DNA from: Pseudofrankia asymbiotica
Lineage (GTDB): Bacteria > Actinomycetota > Actinomycetes > Frankiales > Frankiaceae
Direction of reading: 5' to 3'
DNA length: 11,075 bases
Assembly: GCF_001983105.1 (NCBI RefSeq)
Contig: NZ_MOMC01000032.1
Span: 129,733-140,807 of the forward strand
Below, piece after piece: positions 1 to 5,474 of the stretch (the first letter of the stretch is position 1; every line of letters starts with the position of its first letter). The position numbers and the translations under genes are program-made. The notes beneath the pieces are model-generated. The model was not told the DNA's origin and ran no database searches. It worked only from the letters and a program-made list of their open reading frames with translations.

Positions 1-729
1 GTCCAGGCGAGTTCCTCCGGCTCCGTCGACACCGCCGCCGCCGCGATCAGGAAGGTGCTGCCGGACGCCACCGTGCAGACGCAGTCCGACCTGGCCAACG
101 GCATCTCCGGCTCGCTCTCGAGCGCGTCGTCGCTGGTCGGCAAGCTCGGCAAGTGGCTGTCGATCGCGGTTCTCGTGGCCGCGTTCGTGCTCGCCATCCT
201 GTTCACGATCTCCGGCGTGACCCGGCGCACCCGGGACTTCGGCACCCTGAAGGCGATCGGCTGGAGCAACGGCCGGATCGTCCGCCAGGTCGGCGTCGAG
301 TCGCTCGTGCAGGGCGCGATCGGCGGCCTCGTCGGCCTTGGCACGGGCCTGATCGGGATCTGGGCGATCAACTCGTCGCATATCAGGCTCGCCGGCACGA
401 CCAGCTCCGGCGCCGCGAACGCGGCTCGGGCGGCCTTCCAGGGCGGCGCGCCCGGCGGCGGCGCGGAGGGCGGCGGCGCCGGTGCCTTCGGTGGTGGTGG
501 TGGTGGTGGGTATGGCGCCGGCGGCGCTGGCACCGGTGGCGGCGGTGGTGGTGGCGCTCGGCGGACCGCGAGCAGCACCGTCGACGTCCTGCTGCACGCG
601 CCCGTGCACTGGTCGGTCATCGGCCTCGGCATCGGCCTGGCGCTCGTCGGCGGCCTGCTCGCCGGGGTGTTCGGCGGCTGGCGCGCCTCCCGCCTGCGTC
701 CCGCGGCCGCGCTGCGCAGCCTCGACTGA
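1..729 (+). CDS. FtsX/MacB-type ABC transporter permease, C-terminal part (5' end outside window)
   Basis: The frame is open from base 1, so the gene starts upstream; 242 residues are visible. They cover the end of an extracytoplasmic domain and the last three membrane segments of an FtsX-like permease. The segments lie at about residues 52-74, 102-124 and 202-226. Between the first two is the family's cytoplasmic coupling stretch (RTRDFGTLKAIGWSNGRIV), and the protein ends in a typical WRASRLRPAAALRSLD tail. Such permeases pair with an MacB/LolD-like ATPase, and one follows 159 bp downstream, so the two probably form one transporter. The substrate cannot be told; drug, peptide or lipid export or envelope remodelling are all possible. 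An odd feature is a roughly 40-residue glycine-rich run (residues 148-186) in the predicted extracytoplasmic loop before the last membrane segment. The stop codon lies inside a 15-bp tandem repeat. Confidence 0.88.
   Translation, partial: VQASSSGSVDTAAAAIRKVLPDATVQTQSDLANGISGSLSSASSLVGKLGKWLSIAVLVAAFVLAILFTISGVTRRTRDFGTLKAIGWSNGRIVRQVGVESLVQGAIGGLVGLGTGLIGIWAINSSHIRLAGTTSSGAANAARAAFQGGAPGGGAEGGGAGAFGGGGGGGYGAGGAGTGGGGGGGARRTASSTVDVLLHAPVHWSVIGLGIGLALVGGLLAGVFGGWRASRLRPAAALRSLD
439..560 (+). repeat. Gly-codon low-complexity tract inside the permease gene
   Basis: The tract consists mostly of GGC and GGT codons, with five GGT codons and a GGG in a row at 490-507 and further GGC/GGT runs at 535-555. 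It encodes an almost pure glycine/alanine stretch with one Tyr and one Phe. Uninterrupted trinucleotide runs like this can change length by slippage without losing frame. Confidence 0.85.
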
Positions 730-774
730 CGCAGCCTCGACTGACGCGGCCTCGACTGACACGGCGTCGACCGA
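715..774 (+). repeat. 15-bp tandem repeat across the permease stop codon
   Basis: Copies lie at 715-729, 730-744, 745-759 and 760-774. The first two are identical (CGCAGCCTCGACTGA), the third has one change and the fourth is degenerate. A partial fifth copy may follow. The unit is five codons long and encodes the last four residues, RSLD, plus TGA. In-frame TGA stops therefore recur at 727, 742 and 757, while the fourth copy reads CGA at that place. Confidence 0.9.
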
Positions 775-888
775 CGGCGGCCTCGCCGCGCTGGTGACGG
801 CGTACCAACGCGGCGAGGCGCCCGGGTCCCCGCCAGCCACCTCCTCGACCAGTTCTCTCGGCGCGACGGAAGAGACGACCAGACGATC

Positions 889-1761
889 ATGTACACACTT
901 ACCGGCGTCACGAAGACGTACTCGAATGGCAAGAAGGCGGTCAACGCCCTGCAGGGCATCGACCTGACCATTCCCGACGGGCAGATGGTCGCGGTCCAGG
1001 GCCCGACGGGTGGTGGCAAGTCGACGCTGCTGCAGATGCTCGGGGCGCTGGACCGGCCCAGCTCCGGTTCGGTCCTGCTCGGCGACGAGGACCTGGCCAA
1101 GGCGTCCGACTCGCGGCTGACGAAGCTGCGGGCCGGCAACGTCGGCATCGTGTTCCAGAGCTTCAACCTCATCGCGACGCTGACGGCGCTGGAGAACGTC
1201 GAGGCCGCGCTGGTCCCGCTGGGCGTGCCCAAGGCACAGCGCCGGGAGCGCGCCACCGCGGCGCTCGCCTCGGTGGGGCTCGCGGACCGGACCGGTCACC
1301 GGCCCGCCGAGCTGTCCGGCGGCCAGCAGCAGCGGGTGGCGATCGCCCGCGCCCTAGTGAAGGACCCGAAGGTGCTGCTCGCCGACGAGCCGACCGGGAA
1401 CCTCGACGAGGAGACGCGCGACGAGATCATCGCGCTGCTCGAGGGCCTGTGGCGGGACCAGGGCCTCACCCTGGTGATCGTCACCCACGACTCCCAGGTC
1501 GCGGCCCGGGCGCAGCGGCGGCTGCACATCGCCAAGGGCAAGCTGCGCGACACCACGCCCGTGCCGAAGGCCCCGGCCCAGGCGCGGCCACCCGCCGAGG
1601 AGCCACCCGCCGAGGAGCGGCCCGCCTGGTCGAAGCCCGCCGACGAGGCCACCCCACCCGCCGGTGCCACCGCGGCCTCCCCGGCGCCCGCCGCGTCCTC
1701 AGCCGCCGCTGTCGCGCCGACCGCCGCCGTCTCTCCGGCCGCGCCGACCGACGAGGCGTAG
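889..1761 (+). CDS. ABC transporter ATP-binding protein (MacB/LolD type)
   Basis: This 290-residue ATPase should drive the FtsX-type permease encoded just upstream. All nucleotide-binding motifs are visible: Walker A GPTGGGKS (38-45), Q-loop Q90, signature LSGGQ (142-146), Walker B VLLADEP (162-168) with catalytic E167, D-loop NLDEE, and switch histidine H200. The order and spacing match the MacB/LolD/FtsE-like export ATPases, which are usually about 220-250 residues long. The extra length is a tail from about residue 221, made almost only of Ala, Pro, Glu and Thr and probably disordered. The ATG at 889 is chosen because the family's typical opening (MYTLTGVTKTY) begins there. The purine-rich GGAAGAG at 868-874 is rather far away, so the ribosome-binding signal is weak. 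Permease and ATPase are probably co-transcribed. Confidence 0.93.
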   Translation: MYTLTGVTKTYSNGKKAVNALQGIDLTIPDGQMVAVQGPTGGGKSTLLQMLGALDRPSSGSVLLGDEDLAKASDSRLTKLRAGNVGIVFQSFNLIATLTALENVEAALVPLGVPKAQRRERATAALASVGLADRTGHRPAELSGGQQQRVAIARALVKDPKVLLADEPTGNLDEETRDEIIALLEGLWRDQGLTLVIVTHDSQVAARAQRRLHIAKGKLRDTTPVPKAPAQARPPAEEPPAEERPAWSKPADEATPPAGATAASPAPAASSAAAVAPTAAVSPAAPTDEA

Positions 1762-1801
1762 CTCCACGACCCCCTGCCATCGGCCTGCCCCGCGCCGATC
1801 C

Positions 1802-1823
1802 GCGCCGGGCCCCAACCCGGCGC
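1802..1823 (+). terminator. GC-rich hairpin after the ABC ATPase
   Basis: GCGCCGGG (1802-1809) pairs perfectly with CCCGGCGC (1816-1823) across the six-base loop CCCCAA, 40 bp after the ATPase stop. There is no T-run after it, which is common for actinobacterial terminator-like hairpins. It is a plausible end of the ABC operon and separates it from the redox operon. Confidence 0.55.
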
Positions 1824-2130
1824 ACGCCGCCTCGCGTCGATTCGGCCGTTCAATCGCCAACAACTAGGCGGGCTCGCGAAGGTCCACGGCCGGGACCCGC
1901 CGGACCGATCAGGACCACTTGTGGTTCTCGCCGTCGCCAGATCACCGGATTGAACGTCCACATACGTGCCGTGACGGCGAAACCGTTCTCCGCCACCGGA
2001 GTTACGCATCGCCTGGACGCCGCGCGCCGCCGCCGCCATCGTCGCCAGCGCTTTCACGGACGAACTCGACGGATGAGACCGAACGGTCATGTTACGTCGG
2101 GGTGTCGGATACGGGCGGCTTGCGCCGCTC

Positions 2131-2139
2131 TGCTACACT
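2131..2139 (+). promoter_or_regulatory. Candidate extended -10 promoter element of the redox operon
   Basis: TGCTACACT fits the extended -10 pattern TGnTAnnnT, with TACACT at 2134-2139. No good -35 hexamer lies 16-18 bp upstream, which extended -10 promoters can tolerate. Transcription would start near 2146, giving a leader of about 57 nt before the TTG at 2203. This start would leave most of the left arm of the 2141-2150 / 2201-2210 inverted repeat out of the RNA. Either this box or an RNA role for the repeat may therefore be wrong. Confidence 0.4.
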
Positions 2140-2140
2140 T

Positions 2141-2210
2141 CGCGGCAAGGCGACGGAGAAGACGAGGTACTACCGGGGGGGAGAAAAAGCCCGGAGGCTA
2201 CCTTGCCGCG
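2141..2210 (+). promoter_or_regulatory. Perfect 10-bp inverted repeat bracketing the operon leader and covering the start codon
   Basis: CGCGGCAAGG (2141-2150) is the exact reverse complement of CCTTGCCGCG (2201-2210), with 50 bp between the arms. A nested pair CCGGG (2173-2177) / CCCGG (2190-2194) could form an inner hairpin. The right arm contains the TTG start at 2203, and the inner hairpin covers the first two bases of the Shine-Dalgarno GGAGG (2193-2197). As RNA this would be a closed leader that hides the start site. As DNA the arms could be two half-sites of an operator. No known riboswitch class was recognised. Confidence 0.5.
2193..2197 (+). promoter_or_regulatory. Ribosome-binding site deciding the TTG start at 2203
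   Basis: GGAGG lies five bases before TTG 2203. The upstream ATG (2089) has no comparable site, and the in-frame GTG at 2230 lacks one too, so translation most likely begins at the TTG. Confidence 0.65.
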
Positions 2211-2889
2211 TGCGACGTTTATACCTGATGTGGCTTCGCCACGCAGTGTACACAGTTTCATAACGCACCAATTCGCGGGTCCGGCGGTCCGGCCAGGCGT
2301 CACCACGGATGCGACCCTGGGTCACATCGCCGGTATATTTGGTTACACCGCGTTTTTCTTCATGGCGGCCACCGTCATCTGGGGCCTGTTCCTCATCACC
2401 CGGCTGCCGGAGCGACATATCCGCAGGCAGACGCTGTACGGCGGCCACATGATGCTGGCGATTCTGGCGCTCGCCGCGTCGGTGGTACACGCCCAGGTGC
2501 ATTACTTCCGCCACGACGCATACTACGCCGAGAGCAAGATCTGGTTGGTCTGGGGCGGCGCCAAGGCGGACGTCCTGCCTGGCATCCTCGGCCTTGAGGT
2601 TCTCCTGTTGGTGGCGTTCTCGATCTGGTTCCAGCGCCGCGTCGGCTATCGGCGATGGCACCGGTTTCACTGGTTCGCCTACCCGGGATTCGTCCTGATC
2701 GCGGTGCACAGCGCCTGGGCGTCGCGGGAGCAGCACTTCGGCGTCATCTGGGCGGCCATGGCGGCCGCGATGTTCGTTCCCCTGGCGCTGTTCGTGCTGC
2801 GCGTGCTCTCGCCAGCCGGGCGCAGGGATGAGGCCGACCCCTGGTTCGACGTCGTGGAGGCATTCGAAGATGGCATCTACCGCCGGTAA
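2203..2889 (+). CDS. Ferric-reductase-like transmembrane cytochrome b
   Basis: This is a 228-residue membrane protein with about five hydrophobic segments, near residues 44-66, 79-99, 124-143, 155-173 and 180-202. Two histidine pairs sit in membrane helices: H82/H96 (14 apart) and H156/H169 (13 apart). These spacings equal those of the haem ligands in NADPH oxidase gp91phox (101/115 and 209/222), a member of the ferric-reductase-like fold. The protein should therefore carry two stacked b haems and pass electrons across the membrane. It lacks the C-terminal FAD/NADPH domain of full ferric reductases and NOX enzymes; those functions appear to be supplied by the next two genes. The TTG start follows the strong GGAGG; an ATG at 2089 would add 38 residues unlike a membrane protein. 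It overlaps the ferredoxin gene by 20 bp. The terminal acceptor (ferric iron, oxygen, quinone or other) is unknown. An MsrQ-like role is possible, but no MsrP partner is in the window. Confidence 0.85.
   Translation: MPRATFIPDVASPRSVHSFITHQFAGPAVRPGVTTDATLGHIAGIFGYTAFFFMAATVIWGLFLITRLPERHIRRQTLYGGHMMLAILALAASVVHAQVHYFRHDAYYAESKIWLVWGGAKADVLPGILGLEVLLLVAFSIWFQRRVGYRRWHRFHWFAYPGFVLIAVHSAWASREQHFGVIWAAMAAAMFVPLALFVLRVLSPAGRRDEADPWFDVVEAFEDGIYRR
2856..2860 (+). promoter_or_regulatory. Ribosome-binding site of the ferredoxin gene, inside the cytochrome b gene
   Basis: GGAGG lies nine bases before ATG 2870, within the last codons of the cytochrome gene. It favours this start over the in-frame ATG at 2828 and suggests translational coupling. 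Confidence 0.65.
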
Positions 2890-4099
2890 CGACAACCCGC
2901 CTCACGATTTCCGGCAGGCCGCCTGGGACTCGCGGTGGATGCGGCCCCCGTCGCCCGGGGAGGACCTTGGCCAGCCCGGGCCACACGCCGCGCCCGACCC
3001 GGGTTTCACGGTGACGGGCCCGGCCTGGTCGCCGCCTCCGGAGCCTTCACCGGGGGAGTGGCGGTCAGCGTCGGCAACGCCGCCGCCGGTGCCAGGGCAG
3101 TCCCCGCCACCGCGCACCAGTCCGTCGGGACCGACCGGGTCGCCCTGGTCCTGGGCGCCGTCGCCGCCGTCGGTGCCGCCGCCGGGAGAGGGGCACGGTT
3201 CCGCGGGATCGCCTGGCGATTGGCACATGGTGCCGTCGCCGCCGCCTGCGCCGTCGCCGCGTTTCGATGATTCGCATCCGTCCTGGCCGCGTGACGCGAT
3301 CACAGCGGTGTCGTTCACCGGCCCGGTCCCCGTGCCGTCGGTGCCGCCGCCGGGAGAGGGGCACGGTTCCGCGGGATCGCCTGGCGACTGGCACATGGTG
3401 CCGTCGCCGCCGCCTGCGCCGTCGCCGCGTTTCGATGATTCGCATCCGTCCTGGCCGCGTGACGCGATCAGAACGGTGTCGTTCACCGGCCCGGTCCCCG
3501 TCTCCGGCACTGTCACCGGCTCGATGCCCATACCGACCACGCCCATACCGACTACCGGGCCGCGGTACCCCTTGGCGAGCCAGGCCACGCACCTCGACCC
3601 GGGGCCGATGACCGGGCCGGTACCGACCGCCAGCCTGGCGCCGAGCCTCGGGCCGGCCGGGTCGGACACCGGTTCTGGTGTCGTCGTGCCGAGCGCCTCC
3701 CTCCCGGTGCCCGCCGAGCGCACGGGCCCGCTCGTGGTCGGATCCGGGACCGGCCCCCGTCCCGCGATGGGCACCGGCCCGCTGGACGTCGCGCCGCTGG
3801 CCCGCCTCGGCGGCTCGGCCGTGGGTCGGCAGTCCGGCCGGTCCGCGTTCCAGCCCAACCAGCGCCGCAGACCCGGCGGGCCGCGGCGCCGGTCCGAGCC
3901 GGCGGTGGTGAGCGTCGACAACAACCGCTGCCACCTCTACGCCATCTGCCAGCAGGAGGCGCCGTCGAGCTTCCTGCTCGCGGAGGACCACCGGCTCTAC
4001 TACGACGCGGCGCCGCCGTCGCACCAGATGGCGAGCGTCCGGCAGGCAGCCCGCCTGTGCCCCATGCAGGCGATCACTCTCGAGAACGGCGGGAGATGA
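2870..4099 (+). CDS. Ferredoxin with a long Pro/Gly/Ser-rich N-terminal region
   Basis: The protein has 409 residues, but only about the last 60 are a recognisable domain: a single-cluster ferredoxin of the type that serves bacterial cytochromes P450. The cluster ligands are C354 and C360 (CHLYAIC) and C397-P398, that is C-x2-Y-x2-C...CP. This motif usually binds [3Fe-4S], although some members hold [4Fe-4S]. Residues 1 to about 345 are rich in Pro, Gly, Ser and Thr, have no predicted fold or membrane segment, and hold eight TGP tripeptides and a duplicated 56-residue unit (about 100-155 and 156-211). Family members are normally only 60-110 residues long. The start ATG 2870 follows GGAGG and overlaps the cytochrome gene; the end overlaps the reductase start as ATGA. 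It most likely carries electrons from the reductase to the membrane cytochrome. The role of the long region (tether, spacer or binding surface) is unknown. The frame is supported by the intact domain at its end and by the in-phase repeat. Confidence 0.85.
   Translation: MASTAGNDNPPHDFRQAAWDSRWMRPPSPGEDLGQPGPHAAPDPGFTVTGPAWSPPPEPSPGEWRSASATPPPVPGQSPPPRTSPSGPTGSPWSWAPSPPSVPPPGEGHGSAGSPGDWHMVPSPPPAPSPRFDDSHPSWPRDAITAVSFTGPVPVPSVPPPGEGHGSAGSPGDWHMVPSPPPAPSPRFDDSHPSWPRDAIRTVSFTGPVPVSGTVTGSMPIPTTPIPTTGPRYPLASQATHLDPGPMTGPVPTASLAPSLGPAGSDTGSGVVVPSASLPVPAERTGPLVVGSGTGPRPAMGTGPLDVAPLARLGGSAVGRQSGRSAFQPNQRRRPGGPRRRSEPAVVSVDNNRCHLYAICQQEAPSSFLLAEDHRLYYDAAPPSHQMASVRQAARLCPMQAITLENGGR
3166..3501 (+). repeat. 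Tandem duplication of 168 bp inside the ferredoxin gene
   Basis: Copy 1 (3166-3333) and copy 2 (3334-3501) are directly adjacent and differ at only three positions by eye (near 3220/3388 and around 3302-3307/3470-3475). The unit is exactly 56 codons, so the frame is kept. It encodes a segment running from SVPPPGEGHGSAG through PRFDDSHPSWPRDAI to SFTGPVPV. The near-identity suggests a recent duplication or ongoing homogenisation. Confidence 0.95.
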
Positions 4100-5451
4100 C
4101 CAGACCTCGGCCGAGGCCCGACATAGCGCACGCACTGGCCCGCGTCGGCTGGGCCAGGATCGAGCACCAGCCGCGGCCGCACTCCGTGGTCATCGCGGGC
4201 GCGGGCATCGCCGGGCTGCGCGCCGCGGAACGCCTGCGCGAGCGCGGCTTCGACGGGCAGATCGTGTTCATCGGCGAGGAGCCGCACAAGCCCTACAACC
4301 GCACCCCGCTCTCCAAGCAGCTGCTGGCCAGGACGGGCCGCCTCGGTGACCTGAAGCTGCCCGTCTTCAGCGACCTGGACGCGGTCTGGCGGCTCGGTAC
4401 CAGGGCACTCGGCCTGGACGTCGCCCGCAACCGGCTGCTGCTCGCCCGCGGCGAGGAGGTCGAGTACGACGGCCTGGTGATCGCCACCGGGGTCGAGGCT
4501 CGGCACCTGCCCGGCACACCGGTCTGGTCCGACCACGTCTGGACGCTTCGCGACATGGCCGACGCGCGCGGCCTGAGCCGGCGGCTGGCCGACGGTGCCC
4601 GGCACATCGCCGTGATCGGCACCGGCTTCATCGGCTGCGAGATCGCGTCCAGCCTCCGCGGCCGGGGCCTGGACGTCACCGTCATCGGCCGAGGCAACGC
4701 GCTGATGTCGTCCGCCATCGGCAAGCAGGTCGGCGGCCTGATGACGCGCCTGCACCGGAACAACCAGGTGACCCTGCTGCTCGGCCGCAACCCGGTGCGC
4801 TGGGCGACCGCGGACTCGCTCACGGAACGACCGCGGTCCGGCGCCGGCGTCAGCATCTGGCTGGACGACGGCGGCCGCGTCGACGCGGACGTCGCCGTGG
4901 TCGCGGTCGGCGCGCTGCCGGCGACGCGCTGGCTGCAGGGCTCCGGGCTGGACATCACCGACGGCGTGCTCACCGGGCCGACCACCCACGCGGTCTACAT
5001 GGACGGCACCACCCCCGCGCTCGCGCCGTCGGTGGTCGCCGCCGGCGACGTCGCCCGCTGGCCGAACCTGCTGTTCGACTGGACGCCCCGGCGGGTCGAG
5101 CACTGGATCACGGCGTCCGAGCACGGCCAGGCGGCCGCCGACGCGCTGCTGCTCGGCCCCGACCAGGCGTCCGCGTTCACCCCGACGCCCCGGTTCTGGA
5201 CCGAGCAGTTCGGCGTCCGCCTGCAGGGCGTCGGCCGCCCCGGCCTGGCCGACGCCTGCTGCCTGGCGGAAGGCTCGACCAAGGCCCTCGAGTTCGTCGC
5301 CGTCTACACCCGCCAGGGCGTGGTCGTCGGCGCCGTCAGCGCCAACGCCGGCGCGCGCCTCCTCGAGTACGCCGACCTCATCGGCTGGCCGCTCGACGCC
5401 GCGTCCCCGGCCGGCATGCCGGTATCCCGGACACCCATGGCGACGGTCTGA
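4096..5451 (+). CDS. FAD-dependent NAD(P)H:ferredoxin reductase
   Basis: This 451-residue flavoprotein belongs to the class that reduces ferredoxins and rubredoxins (BphA4, putidaredoxin reductase type, usually 400-420 residues). The FAD-binding motif GAGIAG is at residues 35-40, followed by the family signature PYNRTPLSK (66-74). An ATG motif is at 130-132, the NAD(P)H-binding motif GTGFIG at 175-180, and the second FAD motif AAGDV near 315-319. A C-terminal reductase domain includes FWTEQFGVRLQGVG. About 29 Arg/Pro-rich residues precede the first motif and are extra. The ATG overlaps the ferredoxin stop as ATGA, so the two are translationally coupled; an in-frame ATG at 4057 would lie inside the ferredoxin domain and is less likely. 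The likely job is to take electrons from NADH or NADPH and pass them to the ferredoxin encoded just before. The cofactor preference cannot be read safely. Confidence 0.93.
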   Translation: MTRPRPRPDIAHALARVGWARIEHQPRPHSVVIAGAGIAGLRAAERLRERGFDGQIVFIGEEPHKPYNRTPLSKQLLARTGRLGDLKLPVFSDLDAVWRLGTRALGLDVARNRLLLARGEEVEYDGLVIATGVEARHLPGTPVWSDHVWTLRDMADARGLSRRLADGARHIAVIGTGFIGCEIASSLRGRGLDVTVIGRGNALMSSAIGKQVGGLMTRLHRNNQVTLLLGRNPVRWATADSLTERPRSGAGVSIWLDDGGRVDADVAVVAVGALPATRWLQGSGLDITDGVLTGPTTHAVYMDGTTPALAPSVVAAGDVARWPNLLFDWTPRRVEHWITASEHGQAAADALLLGPDQASAFTPTPRFWTEQFGVRLQGVGRPGLADACCLAEGSTKALEFVAVYTRQGVVVGAVSANAGARLLEYADLIGWPLDAASPAGMPVSRTPMATV

Positions 5452-5453
5452 GA

Positions 5454-5472
5454 GACGCCTTCTGGCGGCGTC
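5454..5472. terminator. Short hairpin between convergent operons
   Basis: GACGCC (5454-5459) pairs with GGCGTC (5467-5472) across a seven-base loop. It fills almost all of the 23-bp gap between the reductase stop (5451) and the helicase stop (5475, - strand), so it could end both transcripts. There is no T-run, and the stem is only six base pairs. Confidence 0.45.
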
Positions 5473-5474
5473 GC

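Larger units (their letters stand above)
1762..2202. other. Non-coding region between the ABC operon and the redox operon
   Basis: These 441 bp hold no frame with recognisable protein features on either strand. The open frames here are extensions of shadows of the neighbouring genes. The base composition is less GC-extreme than in the genes, especially at 1900-2230. Contents seen are the hairpin at 1802-1823, a small palindrome ACCAC-TT-GTGGT at 1914-1925, an extended -10-like box at 2131-2139, and a long-range inverted repeat from 2141 into the next gene. It probably carries the promoter and leader of the redox operon. Confidence 0.7.

Noticed and set aside
1296..2090. A - strand frame of 264 codons reaching into the 1762-2202 gap
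   Set aside because: Most of it is antisense to the ABC ATPase, it has no domain, and its Ala/Ser/Gly-rich sequence mirrors the Ala/Pro tail of that gene.
2120..2139. TTGCGC (2120-2125) as -35 partner of TACACT (2134-2139)
   Set aside because: The spacer would be only 8 bp, too short for a normal sigma-70-type promoter. The box is kept only as an extended -10 candidate.
3166..3501. CRISPR array or insertion-sequence remnant
   Set aside because: There are only two copies, directly adjacent and without spacers, no terminal inverted repeats and no transposase. It is an in-frame coding duplication.
2902..3924. A - strand frame of 340 codons opposite the repetitive part of the ferredoxin gene
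   Set aside because: The repeated DNA gives repeats in every frame. Only the + strand frame ends in a real domain (ferredoxin) and has a ribosome-binding site and overlaps with its neighbours.
2203..5451. A P450 electron-supply operon
   Set aside because: The ferredoxin and reductase types fit, but no P450 haem-thiolate motif (FxxGxxxCxG) was seen in the window. The adjacent membrane cytochrome b is the more likely acceptor.
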